From positions 26,452 through 90,451 of the forward strand of contig JASEFX010000007.1 in assembly GCA_030018265.1 (NCBI GenBank): a stretch of 64,000 nt of DNA, in the 5' to 3' direction. Shown piece by piece: positions 27,566 through 37,820 of this stretch. Source of the DNA: Candidatus Saccharicenans sp. GTDB lineage: Bacteria > Acidobacteriota > Aminicenantia > Aminicenantales > Saccharicenantaceae. The position numbers and the translations under genes are program-made. The notes below the pieces were generated by a model that did not search any database, was not told the DNA's origin, and saw only the letters and a list, made by a program, of their open reading frames with translations. The stretch's first letter is position 1, and each line of letters opens with the position of its first letter.

Positions 27566-29031
27566 TATGTTCCTCCAGTATGTAAGCTTATGGCCTTCTG
27601 GTAAAGAAGCCTGTATTTTCCTACCAGTCTGGACCAGGAATTATCAACCTGCAAACAGTTTCTTTGAAGTTTCTGCCAGATTTCCGGCTGCGAAAAAATT
27701 TCCAGAGCCTGGCCAGCACTCCGCTGCAGAGCTTCCTCAGAATAATCTTCAAAAACAAAGCCGGTGCCGGTGCCGTTTTCAGGGTCGAAAGGCTGTACCG
27801 ATTCTCTGAGACCACCCGTGGCTCGCACCACCGGCACGGTGGCATAACGCAAGCCGTGCATTACGGTGAGACCGCAGGGCTCTTCCAGAGAAGGCATCAG
27901 CAGAAAATCAGCTCCGGCAATCACCTGATGATAGAGGCTGGCGGTATATTCGGGACGGAAGCCGAACCGTCCGGGGTAGCGTTTCTGCATTTCGGCCAGC
28001 GCCTGTTCATATTTTTCTTCTCCCTGACCGGCAATTATCAGCTGAAATCCCCGGTCCAGCAAAGATTCTGTGGAATTTATGACCAGCTCTATGCCTTTCA
28101 GTCTGGTAAGATAACCTACCATGGCCAGCACGGGCAGGCGGCTATCCACTTCGAGTCGGAAGATTTTCTGAAGATGTCTCTTGCAGACCGCTTTGCCTGA
28201 AAGATCTTCCGGACTGAAATTCGCCGGCAGATAGGAATCGCGAGCCGGATTCCATTCCTCGTCGTCGATCCCGTTTCTCAGACTGTAAAGTGGCTTACTC
28301 CTTCTGGAAAAGAAAGAGCAGATTTCGCGGTGGTTGCTGAGCACTTCGTCGCGGTAGCTCCGGCTGACCGTGTTGACCACGTCAGCAAAAAGTATGCCGG
28401 CTTTGAGAAAGCTGAATTTCCCTTTGAAGGCCAGCTGGTGTGAGTTAAGATAGTTCCAGTCGAGCCCTGTCAGACTGAGCGATTCTGCCGGGAATTCTCC
28501 CTGATAACTGAAGTTATGGATAGTAAGAACGCAGGCCGTGCTGTTAAGAGATTTTTTCTTATGGAACACTGACTTCAGCAGCATCGGCACGAGGCTTGAG
28601 GCCCAGTTGTGGCAGTGGAGCACATCGAACTTCATCCGTCTGGAGGCGAGAAACTCGCACACTGCCCGGTTGAAAAAGATAAAACGCTCATCGTTGTCAG
28701 GATAATCTCCCTGGGGAGAGCCGTAGATGTAATCGCGGTGGAAATACTTCGGCTGGTCTATCAGGTAAATAGTGTATCCGGATGAATCCGAACGCCAGAT
28801 GGCCGCGGGAAGTTTTTTGTCGCCGATTGGCACCTGAAGGTCTTCCACCAGCAGTTCTCGTTTCAACGAATCTATCTCCGGGCGGCGGTAGCTCGGCAGG
28901 AATACGCTGACCTGGTTACCAGACCTGGCCAGAAACCGGGCGAGGCCGGCGACAGCCTCGGCCAGTTCTCCGGACCTGGCCAGCGGGGAGAGTTCCGGAG
29001 TGATCAAAGCGATTTTCAGCCTGCCCTTCAT
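27565..29031 (-). CDS. glgA: Glycogen/starch synthase (GT5)
   Basis: A 488-residue ADP-glucose-type glucosyltransferase that elongates alpha-1,4-glucan. N-terminal Rossmann domain: [39 protein letters not shown] and [13 protein letters not shown]-terminal domain: [18 protein letters not shown] and [29 protein letters not shown], the usual nucleotide-sugar region. The KxGGL loop near the N-terminus reads RSGEL, a departure from the consensus. No other glycogen genes are nearby. A 141-base gap separates it from nadK. Confidence 0.9.
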   Translation of the reverse strand: MKGRLKIALITPELSPLARSGELAEAVAGLARFLARSGNQVSVFLPSYRRPEIDSLKRELLVEDLQVPIGDKKLPAAIWRSDSSGYTIYLIDQPKYFHRDYIYGSPQGDYPDNDERFIFFNRAVCEFLASRRMKFDVLHCHNWASSLVPMLLKSVFHKKKSLNSTACVLTIHNFSYQGEFPAESLSLTGLDWNYLNSHQLAFKGKFSFLKAGILFADVVNTVSRSYRDEVLSNHREICSFFSRRSKPLYSLRNGIDDEEWNPARDSYLPANFSPEDLSGKAVCKRHLQKIFRLEVDSRLPVLAMVGYLTRLKGIELVINSTESLLDRGFQLIIAGQGEEKYEQALAEMQKRYPGRFGFRPEYTASLYHQVIAGADFLLMPSLEEPCGLTVMHGLRYATVPVVRATGGLRESVQPFDPENGTGTGFVFEDYSEEALQRSAGQALEIFSQPEIWQKLQRNCLQVDNSWSRLVGKYRLLYQKAISLHTGGT

Positions 29032-29172
29032 AAGAAAAAATGATAGCTGGCCGGAAGAAAAAAATCAATCTGCTGTAGTCCCTGAAGCTGTAGCCGGAAG
29101 TGACATTTCCCCAGGCATAAGAAAAGCGATTTTTTCTGGCGGCGAATACCGGAAGTGGTTTTTTGTGTCCGC

Positions 29173-30030
29173 TCACTCGGCCCAGCCGAGTTTTTCCTTC
29201 ACCAGCTGGTAATAACTGCGCCAGGGGGATGTTACCAGTTTGAGGGTCAGGCTGGATTTTCTAACGGAGATGATGGCGTTTTTAGGTATGACTTCTCCCC
29301 GCTGTCCGTCTATGGTAAGGTAGACCTTTTCTTCCTGAGTCAGCAGTTTTATGCTTATCTTGGAAGAGGCGGGCACCAGCAGCGGCCGGAACGACAGGGT
29401 GTGGGGACAGATCGGCGTCAGGATGATCGAGTCGATAGCTGGATGAACGATCGGTCCACCGGCTGAAAGAGAATAGGCAGTCGAGCCGGTGGGGCTCGAT
29501 ATGATGAGGCCATCCCCTTTCAACCTGGTCACTTCTTTGCCATCTATATAAATCATCAGCTCTATCATTCGTGCCAGCGCTGCTTTGTTCAGAACCACAT
29601 CGTTGAGACATATGTCCTGAATATTCTGGTAGCTGATTTCGAGTAGAGTGCGCGCGCTGATAAATCCATTTCTGTCATTGAGGAAAGCATCCATGACCGG
29701 AAGAGCTTCGGCCACAGGGATTTCGGTTAAAAACCCCAGTCTTCCCAGGTTAATGCCGATGACGGGAATTCCCGCCCGGGCCGCCTGCGGGGCGATGCTC
29801 AGCAGAGTCCCGTCTCCGCCAAGAACTACCAGCGCCTGGCAGTTTTCCGGAACCTGATGACGTTCGGGACCGCCCTCCAGACCGAGTTTTTCCGCTGCGA
29901 TTTTTTCCAGAACTGGTTCTATCTCCCGCGCCTTCAGGAAGGCAATTATTTCCTTCAGTATACTTTCAATTCCATGAGCGTGAGGTTTAATGATAATGCC
30001 CACCCTTTTAATTTTTTTCTCTGCGCTCAT
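29173..30030 (-). CDS. nadK: NAD kinase
   Basis: A 285-residue enzyme that phosphorylates NAD to NADP. The GGDGT motif is in LVVLGGDGTLLS, followed by GINLGRLGFLTE, and the second conserved region is GDGLIISSPTGSTAYSLSAGGPI. It overlaps tlyA by 23 bases, and the order dxs-tlyA-nadK is widely conserved in bacteria. Confidence 0.95.
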   Translation of the reverse strand: MSAEKKIKRVGIIIKPHAHGIESILKEIIAFLKAREIEPVLEKIAAEKLGLEGGPERHQVPENCQALVVLGGDGTLLSIAPQAARAGIPVIGINLGRLGFLTEIPVAEALPVMDAFLNDRNGFISARTLLEISYQNIQDICLNDVVLNKAALARMIELMIYIDGKEVTRLKGDGLIISSPTGSTAYSLSAGGPIVHPAIDSIILTPICPHTLSFRPLLVPASSKISIKLLTQEEKVYLTIDGQRGEVIPKNAIISVRKSSLTLKLVTSPWRSYYQLVKEKLGWAE

Positions 30031-30808
30031 CTTCGACTGTCTCCTGAATCTTTCTTTTTAATTCTTCCTGGCTCCAGCTCTCCGAGTTAATTCCCAGCCA
30101 GGCTAAAAATTCCTGGTTTCCTTTCTGTCCGACTGTCTCGCAGGCCAGAAGTCCCTTCACCGCAAAACCTGTCTGCAGACAGCCGGTCAGCACTTTTTCC
30201 AGAACTTCCCGGTGAATCCGGCTGTCCCTGATTATACCTTTTTTCCCTACCTGATGGCGACCGGCTTCAAACTGGGGCTTGATCAGCACAAGCAGGTCCC
30301 CCGAATCCATAACTCTGCGCACAGCGGGAAGTATCTTAAGGACAGAAATGAAAGAAACATCAACGGTGACTATATCCGGTTTTTCCGGCAGGTCCTCAGG
30401 TTGCAGATACCGGGCATTTTTCTCTATCGTTATGACCCTCTGGTCCTGAAGCAGCTTCCAGTCGAGCTGTTTAATGTTAACATCCAGAGCATACACGCGG
30501 CGAGCTCCGGCCTGAAGCAGGCAGTCGGTAAAACCTCCGGTCGAGCAGCCAATATCCAGAGCTATTTTATCTCTGACTTCAATACCGAAGTGCTTGAGAC
30601 CCTGTTCGAGTTTGGTTCCTGCCCGGCTGACATAGGGCAGGGGGCTGAGGATGGAAATTTCTGCTTCAGGAGAAACCAGCTGGCCGGGTTTGCAGGCGGG
30701 GCAGCTGTCGACCAGGACCTGACCGGCCAGGATTAGCGCCTGAGCCTTTTCCCGGCTGGGAGCCAGGCTCCGCTGAAGAAGCAGCTGGTCCAGACGAATC
30801 TTTTTCAT
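30008..30808 (-). CDS. tlyA: TlyA-type rRNA 2'-O-methyltransferase
   Basis: 266 residues: an N-terminal S4 RNA-binding domain (RLDQLLLQRSLAPSREKAQALI) and a FtsJ-like methyltransferase domain with the SAM motif DIGCSTGGFTDCLLQAGA and the catalytic region around VTVDVSFISV and VLIKPQFE. In other bacteria TlyA methylates 16S and 23S rRNA cytidines. It starts 12 bases after dxs and overlaps nadK. Confidence 0.92.
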   Translation of the reverse strand: MKKIRLDQLLLQRSLAPSREKAQALILAGQVLVDSCPACKPGQLVSPEAEISILSPLPYVSRAGTKLEQGLKHFGIEVRDKIALDIGCSTGGFTDCLLQAGARRVYALDVNIKQLDWKLLQDQRVITIEKNARYLQPEDLPEKPDIVTVDVSFISVLKILPAVRRVMDSGDLLVLIKPQFEAGRHQVGKKGIIRDSRIHREVLEKVLTGCLQTGFAVKGLLACETVGQKGNQEFLAWLGINSESWSQEELKRKIQETVEDERREKN

Positions 30809-30820
30809 CCCGGTCGAAAA

Positions 30821-32710
30821 TTATAGAAGGTTATACTTTCGATAAAATTCTTTGATCGAGGAGGTCAGGCTTCCGGCATCCAGCCCGAGCAGCCTTCGTA
30901 TTTCCTCAGGCTGTCCGGCAGGATAAATTTCCGGCGGAATACCGAAGCGCTTAAACAACGGGTGGAAAATCTCATGACGGTCGAGCATCTCCCTGACGGC
31001 GCTGCCAAAGCCGCCATCGAGCACGCCTTCTTCCAGGGTGAATATAGCTCTGGCTTTCCGGGCAAGTTGAGTCAGAAGGGTTTCATCCAGCGGTCTGGCA
31101 AACCGGGCGTTAACCACCGCCAGGGAAATACCTTCTTCCTCCAGCCGGCTGGCTACCTCGATGGCTATCGAAACCATATGGCCGTAAGCAATCAGCAGGT
31201 CCGTTCCGGATTTCAGGAGTTCTGCCTGCCCTGGCGGGATAAAGCGAAATTCTTTATCCAGCGGCACGCCGTATCCGTAACCCTTGGGGAAGCGTATGGC
31301 TACCGGGTGTCCGTATTGAAAAGCGGAATAAAGCATGTGCCGGAGCTCGTTTTCATCCCGGGGGGCCATCAGGATGATGTTAGGCAGGTGCCTGAGATAA
31401 GCGATGTCGTTTGTCCCCTGATGAGTTGGTCCATCCTCGCCGACTATGCCTGCCCGGTCCAGCGCGAAGACCACCGGCAGGTCCATCAAACAAACTTCGT
31501 GAAAGATCTGGTCGTATGCTCTCTGCAGGAAGGTTGAATAGATGGCCACCACCGGTTTAAGCCCGGAAATGGCCAGCCCTGCGGCGAAATTTACCGCGTG
31601 CTGTTCGGCGATGCCCACATCGAAGAAGCGGTCAGGGTTTTCGGCCGCAAATCTGTTGAGGCCGGTGCCGTCGGTCATCGCTGCGGTGACAGCAATTATT
31701 TTTTTATCCTGGCGGCCGAGCTCGGCTATGGTTTCCCCGAAGACCTGGCTGTAAGTCGGCCGTTCATCCCGATGTTTTGGTTGGCCGGTAGTGATATCAA
31801 AAGGAGGAGCGCTGTGAAATTTTTCCGGGTTCATCTGGGCCGGGCGGTAACCTTTGCCCTTCCTGGTAACGCAATGAACCAGGATCGGGCCCTGATGATT
31901 CCTGACGCTTTCAAAGGCTTCAATCAGACTGTAAAGGTTGTGTCCGTGAATCGGGCCGAGATATCGTATACCCAGCTGTTCAAAAAACAGGCCGGGGAAG
32001 AAGGTCTTCAGGATAATGCCCTCGGCAGCCCGGGCGAGCTTTATCAGTGGCCAGCCAATTTTCGGGATCGACCTCAGGACTGATTTCGCCTGTTCCTTTA
32101 TTCTCAAATATGGCTGTCCGGAAACCAGAAAGGAAAGGTATCGCGAAAGCGCCCCGACGTTGGGAGAGATGCTCATTTCGTTGTAATTCAGAACGATGAT
32201 CAATCTCTCTCTGAGATGTCCGATCTGGTTAAGCGCTTCGTAAGCCACGCCTCCGGTGAGGCTGCCGTCTCCCACCACCGCCACCACGTTGTAGTTCTCG
32301 TTATTGCGATCGCGGGCCACGGCCAGACCGAGAGCCGCAGAGAGAGCGGTGGAAGCGTGGCCGGTGTTGTAAACATCATGTTCGCTTTCTTCCCGGCTCG
32401 GGTAACCCAGAATACCCTGAAACTGGCGGAGCCGGGAAAAATCCTTCTGGCGGCCGGTTATGAGCTTATGAGTGTAACATTGATGGCCAACATCCCATAT
32501 GATCTTGTCCCGTGGCGAATCGAACACATAATGGAGGGCCAGAGTGAGTTCCACGACTCCCAGGTTGGAGGCCAGATGCCCGCCCGTGCGGGAAACCGTT
32601 TCTATTATCCTGGCCCTGATTTCTGCTGCCAGCTGCTGCAGCTCGTTGAGCGACAGTTTTTTTAAGTCCTGCGGACTGTTAATTCCGGGAAGTATTTTTT
32701 CGGGGCTCAT
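30821..32710 (-). CDS. dxs: 1-deoxy-D-xylulose-5-phosphate synthase
   Basis: First enzyme of the non-mevalonate isoprenoid pathway, condensing pyruvate and glyceraldehyde 3-phosphate with thiamine diphosphate. The track ORF begins at 32812, but the ATG at 32710 (629 residues) gives a normal N-terminus and a four-base overlap with ispA. Motifs: DVGHQCYTHK, the ThDP motif GDGSLTGG, AEQHAVNFAAGLA and the C-terminal GPTHQGTNDIAYLR loop. The neighbouring ispA makes prenyl diphosphates from its product line. Confidence 0.96.
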   Translation of the reverse strand: MSPEKILPGINSPQDLKKLSLNELQQLAAEIRARIIETVSRTGGHLASNLGVVELTLALHYVFDSPRDKIIWDVGHQCYTHKLITGRQKDFSRLRQFQGILGYPSREESEHDVYNTGHASTALSAALGLAVARDRNNENYNVVAVVGDGSLTGGVAYEALNQIGHLRERLIIVLNYNEMSISPNVGALSRYLSFLVSGQPYLRIKEQAKSVLRSIPKIGWPLIKLARAAEGIILKTFFPGLFFEQLGIRYLGPIHGHNLYSLIEAFESVRNHQGPILVHCVTRKGKGYRPAQMNPEKFHSAPPFDITTGQPKHRDERPTYSQVFGETIAELGRQDKKIIAVTAAMTDGTGLNRFAAENPDRFFDVGIAEQHAVNFAAGLAISGLKPVVAIYSTFLQRAYDQIFHEVCLMDLPVVFALDRAGIVGEDGPTHQGTNDIAYLRHLPNIILMAPRDENELRHMLYSAFQYGHPVAIRFPKGYGYGVPLDKEFRFIPPGQAELLKSGTDLLIAYGHMVSIAIEVASRLEEEGISLAVVNARFARPLDETLLTQLARKARAIFTLEEGVLDGGFGSAVREMLDRHEIFHPLFKRFGIPPEIYPAGQPEEIRRLLGLDAGSLTSSIKEFYRKYNLL

Positions 32711-33576
32711 CGGGAAGTTTCTCCGTGCTGGCTGATCATGTCTACAAAATAAAATAACACTCCGGATTCGATGCCTGAGTTCTTCAAAGACTGCCTGGCT
32801 TCCTCCAGCCATTGCGAAAGAAGTTGCAGTGAGTTTTTTTCTCCGGTGGCTCGAGCCAGGTTCGGCCGGAAAGGCTTTCCTTCAATTTGATCCTGCTTGA
32901 GATCTTCCAGGTCATCCCGGAGCTGGAAGGCCAGCCCCAGGAAGATGCCGAATCTGTTAAGCTGGTTGATGACTTCCTCCGGAGCTCCGGCCAGCGCGGC
33001 GCCGCTTACCGCAGAAACTCTGATCAAACCGGCGGTCTTTTTCAGAAACATTTCCTGGAATGAGTGAAGCTCTTTATTTTCCGGGTTGAAGCTGATGTCG
33101 AGCCACTGACCGGCAATCATTCCGGAAGGACCGGCGGCTCTGGCTATTTCTGCCACCACCCAATTTTTTGCCGGATGATTGTTGTTCGGGGCCGGCGCTC
33201 CGGCCAGGATTTCGAAAGCGAGCGTGAGCAGCGCGTCGCCAGCCAGAAGAGCTAGGGCTTCGCCGAACTTCCTGTGGCAGGTGGGCTGTCCGCGGCGGAA
33301 GTCGTCGTTGTCCATCAAAGGAAGGTCGTCGTGGACGAGCGAATAATTATGGATTAATTCCACAGCGCAGGCATAAGGCAGAAGGAGTTCTTCCGGCGCT
33401 CCGAACTGTTCTCCGCTGGCCAGAAGGAGCAACGGGCGGAATCTCTTTCCACCGGAGAGTACCGAATAGCGCATGGCTTCGAACACGGGTGAATTCTCAG
33501 CTGAGAGGTAGGCAGCGAGTTCTTTCTCCAGCCGGTTTTTTTTCTGCTCTAAATAAAGTTCAGGATGAATACTCAT
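32707..33576 (-). CDS. ispA: Farnesyl/geranylgeranyl diphosphate synthase
   Basis: A 289-residue prenyltransferase. The first aspartate-rich motif is VHDDLPLMDNDDFRRGQPT and the second is LRDDLEDL; GGKRFRPLLLLASG is the usual N-terminal region. It condenses isopentenyl diphosphate units to C15 or C20. It lies between xseB and dxs, a common isoprenoid arrangement, and is coupled to dxs by overlap. Confidence 0.93.
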   Translation of the reverse strand: MSIHPELYLEQKKNRLEKELAAYLSAENSPVFEAMRYSVLSGGKRFRPLLLLASGEQFGAPEELLLPYACAVELIHNYSLVHDDLPLMDNDDFRRGQPTCHRKFGEALALLAGDALLTLAFEILAGAPAPNNNHPAKNWVVAEIARAAGPSGMIAGQWLDISFNPENKELHSFQEMFLKKTAGLIRVSAVSGAALAGAPEEVINQLNRFGIFLGLAFQLRDDLEDLKQDQIEGKPFRPNLARATGEKNSLQLLSQWLEEARQSLKNSGIESGVLFYFVDMISQHGETSR

Positions 33577-33604
33577 TTTAAGAAATCAGGTTAGTTTCTG
33601 GCTT

Positions 33605-33913
33605 TTATTCTTCCTCTTCTTCGTCCTCTTCTTCCTCTTCCATCTCTTCCTCCGCTTCCAGCGCGGAAGCGGTGTATTCCTCAGGGTTGAAATCGCGCGC
33701 TTCCATTTCTCCCTTTTCGTTTTTGAGGAGAATTTCTACCTTTTTTTCTGCCCGGTCAAGTTCGGCTCTTAAAAATCTGGTCAATTTAATCCCTTTTTCA
33801 AAAAGCGCCAGCGATTCGTTCAGAGTCAGGTTTCCCCGATCAAGTTGATTGACAATCTGTTCGAGTTCAGCCAGCGCCTTTTCAAAATTCAACTCTTTGC
33901 TTTTCGTGCTCAT
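33605..33913 (-). CDS. xseB: Exodeoxyribonuclease VII small subunit
   Basis: 102 residues. The family core (FEKALAELEQIVNQLDRGNLTLNESLALFEKGIKL, split here by length) is followed by an extended, nearly all-acidic tail (EEEMEEEEEDEEEEE) not typical of the family, which is usually about 80 residues. It is coupled to xseA by a four-base overlap. The tail could affect subunit or DNA interaction; this is inference. Confidence 0.9.
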   Translation of the reverse strand: MSTKSKELNFEKALAELEQIVNQLDRGNLTLNESLALFEKGIKLTRFLRAELDRAEKKVEILLKNEKGEMEARDFNPEEYTASALEAEEEMEEEEEDEEEEE

Positions 33914-35283
33914 TCTGTCTCCTTGATGAATTTTGATTCAATTTTAGCTGTCGGGTCAACATTGAGAACCCGGCAGTTGAGTTCTCCGCGGTAAAAAGAA
34001 ACCAGAATATCTTCCCCCGGTTGAACTTCAGAAGCCTTTTGCAGCGGAAGCAGACCACCAGATTTCCAGCAAATGGTGTATCCTTTCTTCATCACGCTGA
34101 GGGGCGACAGGGTGTTGAGAGCCGAGGAAAGTTGCTTCCAGGTGGACTCGAGTGAGTTCAAGCGCAGACGTATGCAGTGTTCCATCTGCTGCGATAACTG
34201 CTGGTTCCGGTTTTTCAGGTCCGAAAGCCGTTTTCTCATCCGATGGATCGCCGTCCAGGCGCGGTAGTTAAGTCCGTCAACAGTCTGGTGCAGGGTGTTC
34301 AAGTTGTAACGGAAATGTTTGACAATGTTTTTTTCGGAAAGGCTTTCTATGCGGTTTTTCAGAGTTTCCACCAGGTGTTTTTGATTCTGATGGAGGCGGA
34401 TGAAAAGATTTTTAATTTTTTCCCGGAATTCTTCTTCCCGGGCGACCACCATTTCCGCCGCCGCTGAGGGAGTCGAGGCTCTGATGTCAGCCACAAAGTC
34501 GGCGATGGTAAAGTCGATTTCGTGGCCGACAGCTGAGATTACCGGTTTGGTCTTCATGCAGTTGAAAATGGCCCGGGCCACCAGTTCTTCGTTGAAAGCC
34601 CAGAGGTCTTCCAGCGAACCGCCGCCGCGGGCGACGATGACCACGTCTATGTCATCCCTACGGCTGAAATATTCCAGACCTTCAGCTATATTTCTGGCGG
34701 CTCCATCTCCCTGAACCAGAGATGGATAGATCACGATGTGCAGCCGGTTGAAACGGCGCTCTATCACCCGGAGTATGTCGCGAATGGCCGCTCCCGTAGG
34801 AGAAGTGACGATGCCTATTTTCTTCGGAAGCAGAGGAAGTTTTTTCTTGTGTTTCGGGTCGAACAGCCCCTCGGCCTGGAGTCTGGCTTTTAACTGCTCA
34901 AAAGCGATCTGCAGCGCGCCCTTGCCAACTGGCTCCAGCTTTTCCACCACCAGCTGGTATTCGCCGCCCTTTTCATAGACGGTAAGGCGACCCCCGCAGA
35001 TCACCTTAATCCCGTTCTTGAGCTCAAAGGAAGCGGTCAGGTGGTTCTTTCTGAGCTCGAACTGGATACGGCTGGCGTTGCCACGGAACATCACGGCTCT
35101 GAGCTGGGCGTATTCATCTTTCAGAGTGAAATAAAAATGTCCGGAAGAAGGGGAGCGCAGGTTAGAAATCTCGCCTTCAACCCAGACGAAAGGAAAAGAT
35201 GATTCCAGCTCCAGCCGGACCAGCCGGGTGAGTTCGCTGACGGTATAAATTTTATCCTGAATGATCAGGTCTTCATTCTTCAC
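33910..35283 (-). CDS. xseA: Exodeoxyribonuclease VII large subunit
   Basis: A 457-residue single-strand exonuclease subunit. The N-terminal OB domain (VWVEGEISNLRSPSSGHFYFTLKDE) is followed by the nuclease domain with IGIVTSPTGAAIRDIL and VIVARGGGSLEDLWAFNEE, then AVGHEIDFTIADFVADIRASTPSAAAE. A long coiled coil binds XseB. It overlaps ymdB by 11 bases. Confidence 0.95.
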   Translation of the reverse strand: MKNEDLIIQDKIYTVSELTRLVRLELESSFPFVWVEGEISNLRSPSSGHFYFTLKDEYAQLRAVMFRGNASRIQFELRKNHLTASFELKNGIKVICGGRLTVYEKGGEYQLVVEKLEPVGKGALQIAFEQLKARLQAEGLFDPKHKKKLPLLPKKIGIVTSPTGAAIRDILRVIERRFNRLHIVIYPSLVQGDGAARNIAEGLEYFSRRDDIDVVIVARGGGSLEDLWAFNEELVARAIFNCMKTKPVISAVGHEIDFTIADFVADIRASTPSAAAEMVVAREEEFREKIKNLFIRLHQNQKHLVETLKNRIESLSEKNIVKHFRYNLNTLHQTVDGLNYRAWTAIHRMRKRLSDLKNRNQQLSQQMEHCIRLRLNSLESTWKQLSSALNTLSPLSVMKKGYTICWKSGGLLPLQKASEVQPGEDILVSFYRGELNCRVLNVDPTAKIESKFIKETE

Positions 35284-36079
35284 GGCTGTGTTCCTCGACC
35301 AGAAGCTCCCGTTTTATTGATAATGCTTTTCCGGTGGTAGGGTCAATAGAGATGTACACAGCGCTCAGCATCAGGCCGTCAGCCGAGGGCTCAAAACGCT
35401 GCGGCCTTGAAGTCAGGAAGCGCTGCAGCGCCTGTTCCGGTTTCATTCCGATGATCGAATTAAACCCGCCGCACATCCCGGCATCGGTCAGATAGGCAGT
35501 TCCTCCTGGCAGTATTCTTTCGTCGGCTGTGGGCACGTGGGTGTGCGTTCCGATCACTGCTGATACCCGACCGTTCAGGTACCAGCCCAGAGCCTGTTTT
35601 TCCGAGGTGGCTTCAGCGTGAAAATCTATTATAACGATCGGAGTGATCGGAATAATTTCCTCGAGCAGGCGGTCGGCCGTAAGGAAAGGGCAGTCGATCG
35701 GTTCCATGAATACCCGCCCCTGAAGATTGATGACGGCCGCTTTAAGCCCGTGTTCGTTCTGGTAGATATAATAACCGCGTCCGGGATTGCTGGCCGGGTA
35801 GTTGGCCGGTCGCAGCAGGCGGGATTCCTTTTCCAGGTAATTGAGAACTTCTTTTTTGTCCCAGATATGGTTGCCGGAGGTCAGAACATCAACCTGAAAG
35901 AACAGTTCCTTGCCGATTTCTTCGGTCAGTCCATTCCCGCCAGCGGCATTTTCTCCGTTGGCCACCACCAGGTCTGGCTGATATTTTTTGCGAAGCTCGG
36001 GCAAAAACCTGGCCAGCGCCCGGCGGCCGGGTCGACCGATGAGGTCACCGATAAAAAGCACTCCGAATTTATCTGGCAT
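35273..36079 (-). CDS. ymdB: YmdB-family metallophosphoesterase
   Basis: 268 residues of the TIGR00282/YmdB family. Metal-binding residues are in [39 protein letters not shown] and [13 protein letters not shown]. In Bacillus, YmdB is a 2',3'- and 3',5'-cAMP phosphodiesterase affecting motility and biofilm. It sits directly after rny, as in many genomes, and overlaps both neighbours by 11 bases. Confidence 0.92.
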   Translation of the reverse strand: MPDKFGVLFIGDLIGRPGRRALARFLPELRKKYQPDLVVANGENAAGGNGLTEEIGKELFFQVDVLTSGNHIWDKKEVLNYLEKESRLLRPANYPASNPGRGYYIYQNEHGLKAAVINLQGRVFMEPIDCPFLTADRLLEEIIPITPIVIIDFHAEATSEKQALGWYLNGRVSAVIGTHTHVPTADERILPGGTAYLTDAGMCGGFNSIIGMKPEQALQRFLTSRPQRFEPSADGLMLSAVYISIDPTTGKALSIKRELLVEEHSREE

Positions 36080-37631
36080 ATTCCACTGCTCTCATTTCCC
36101 TGATTACCACCACTTTGATCTGTCCGGGGTAATCAAGTTCGTCTTTAATCTTTTGTGCTATGTCACGGGCGATGACCATTGCCCGGTCGTCAGAAACCTT
36201 CTGGGCGTCGACAATGATCCTGATTTCCCTTCCAGCCTGGAGGGCAAAAGCTTTCGACACGCCTTCAAAGGAAGTGGCGATCTGTTCGAGTTTTTCCAGT
36301 CTCTGGATGTAAGTCTCCAGAAGTTCTCGTCTGGCTCCGGGTCTGGCGGCTGAGAGGGTGTCGGCGGCCTGAACCAGAACAGCTTCAACCGACGGGAAGT
36401 CTATGTCGCGATGGTGGGAGGCTATTGCCTGGACCACCGACTCGGATTCTCCGTATTTTCTGGCAAGCTCAACCGAAAGTTCGGTATGTGTGCCCTCATA
36501 ATCTTTGTCCACCGCTTTTCCGATGTCGTGGAGAAGCCCGGCCCGGAGGGCAACGTTGACATCGGCTCCAAGTTCACGAGCCATCAAGGCGGCCAGCATG
36601 GCTACTTCCTTCGAATGCTGCAGCACATTCTGGCCATAACTCGTGCGGTATTTAAGCTTGCCCAGATATTTCACCAGCTCGGGATGCATATTGTGAATTC
36701 CGAGCTCGTAAAGGGTGTTTTCACCTTCCTGTTTTATTTTTTCTTCGAGCTCGCCTTTCACCTGTTCGACGATATCTTCTATCCTGGCAGGATGGATCCG
36801 GCCATCAGCCACCAGCTTTTCGATGGCCATCCTGGCCAGCTCTCTCCTTAATGGATCAAAGCTCGAAAGAATAACCGCCTCCGGTGTGTCGTCAACAATG
36901 ATATCCACGCCGGTGGCCATTTCCAGAGCTCTAATGTTTCGACCTTCCCTTCCGATGATTCTGCCCTTCATGTCGTCGGACGGCAGGTCGACCACGGAAA
37001 CCGTGGTTTCGACCACATGCTCTGCAGCTGACCGCTGTATCGCATTCGAAATTATTTCCCGGGCGAGCGCTTTGCTCTTTTCCCTGGTTTCTTCTTCAAT
37101 TCTTCTGATCGTCTGAATAGCCTGAAGTTTCGCTTCGTCTTCAATTTTTTTGATCAGCATGTTCCGGGCTTCTTCCTGGGTCAGGCCGGCAATACGTTCG
37201 AGTTCGGCTGTCTGCTGCTGCAGTATCTCGGAGATTCTCTTTTCCTCGGCTTCCAGCTCTTTTTCTTTCTGGAATAGCCGTTTCTCCCTGGCTGAAAGAT
37301 CCCGTTCCTTCCTTTCCAGGTTCTGATATCGTCTTTCAAGACTTTCTTCCCGGTGGAGGAGCCTTCTTTCCAGCTCGGCCAGTTTGCGCTTCTTTTCACG
37401 CGTCTGAGCTTCAAATTCAGCCTGGCGGGCAACATCCCTTTCCCGCGCCTCGAGCTCGGCTTTTTTCCTTATTCTTTCGGCTTCCTCTTCAGCTCTGGCC
37501 AGAATTTCTCTGGCCTGAGCTTCAGCCTGCATCAGGGTCTTAAGTCCGCGGCTTTTTTTGAGCTGGAGAAAAATTATAATCAACAAAAATAAAGATATAA
37601 GTGGAATACCCACCATCAGCATAGTGTTCAT
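36069..37631 (-). CDS. rny: Ribonuclease Y
   Basis: 520 residues from the ATG at 37631, which has GAGGAGG seven bases upstream; the TTG at 37637 is too close to that site. An N-terminal membrane helix ([18 protein letters not shown]) is followed by a long coiled coil, a KH domain ([15 protein letters not shown]) and an HD domain ([12 protein letters not shown]). RNase Y is the membrane-anchored endonuclease that starts mRNA turnover in many bacteria. Just upstream lies a structured RNA that may be 6S RNA or a regulatory leader. Confidence 0.95.
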   Translation of the reverse strand: MNTMLMVGIPLISLFLLIIIFLQLKKSRGLKTLMQAEAQAREILARAEEEAERIRKKAELEARERDVARQAEFEAQTREKKRKLAELERRLLHREESLERRYQNLERKERDLSAREKRLFQKEKELEAEEKRISEILQQQTAELERIAGLTQEEARNMLIKKIEDEAKLQAIQTIRRIEEETREKSKALAREIISNAIQRSAAEHVVETTVSVVDLPSDDMKGRIIGREGRNIRALEMATGVDIIVDDTPEAVILSSFDPLRRELARMAIEKLVADGRIHPARIEDIVEQVKGELEEKIKQEGENTLYELGIHNMHPELVKYLGKLKYRTSYGQNVLQHSKEVAMLAALMARELGADVNVALRAGLLHDIGKAVDKDYEGTHTELSVELARKYGESESVVQAIASHHRDIDFPSVEAVLVQAADTLSAARPGARRELLETYIQRLEKLEQIATSFEGVSKAFALQAGREIRIIVDAQKVSDDRAMVIARDIAQKIKDELDYPGQIKVVVIREMRAVEYAR

Positions 37632-37647
37632 CGTCAAACCTCCTCAG

Positions 37648-37786
37648 CGGACCGGCAGGTCAAAGGAGGACGGGTGAGGTCAGGCTTTTACTCTGGAAGG
37701 TTTCCGGAATGGTTCCCCTTAAAGCGTCGACAGAGTAAAAGGTTTCTTTCTTCTGCAAACGCCCCGCAATTAGACCAGGGGTCTAA
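37648..37786 (-). ncRNA. ssrS: Candidate 6S RNA (zapA-rny intergenic)
   Basis: The 183 bases between zapA and rny can fold into a 6S-like rod on the minus strand. Closing stem: GACC/GGTC and GGTC/GACC steps, then GCGGG with CCCGT. A large asymmetric bubble follows (about 22 bases against 11), then a perfect ten-pair apical stem TTTTACTCTG/CAGAGTAAAA. The position next to zapA is the classical 6S location in many bacteria. I folded it by hand, so the model is approximate. Because its 3' end abuts the rny ribosome site, a cis-acting rny leader is the alternative. Confidence 0.5.
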
Positions 37787-37794
37787 TCTATAAA

Positions 37795-37820
37795 AAGAAA
37801 CAAACAGAATTGCTTCTGTT
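37795..37820 (-). terminator. Terminator-like hairpin after zapA
   Basis: AAACAGAA and TTCTGTTT pair around a GCAA loop, followed by GTTTCTTTTT on the minus strand. It begins directly at the zapA stop codon and would separate zapA from the structured RNA. Confidence 0.55.
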
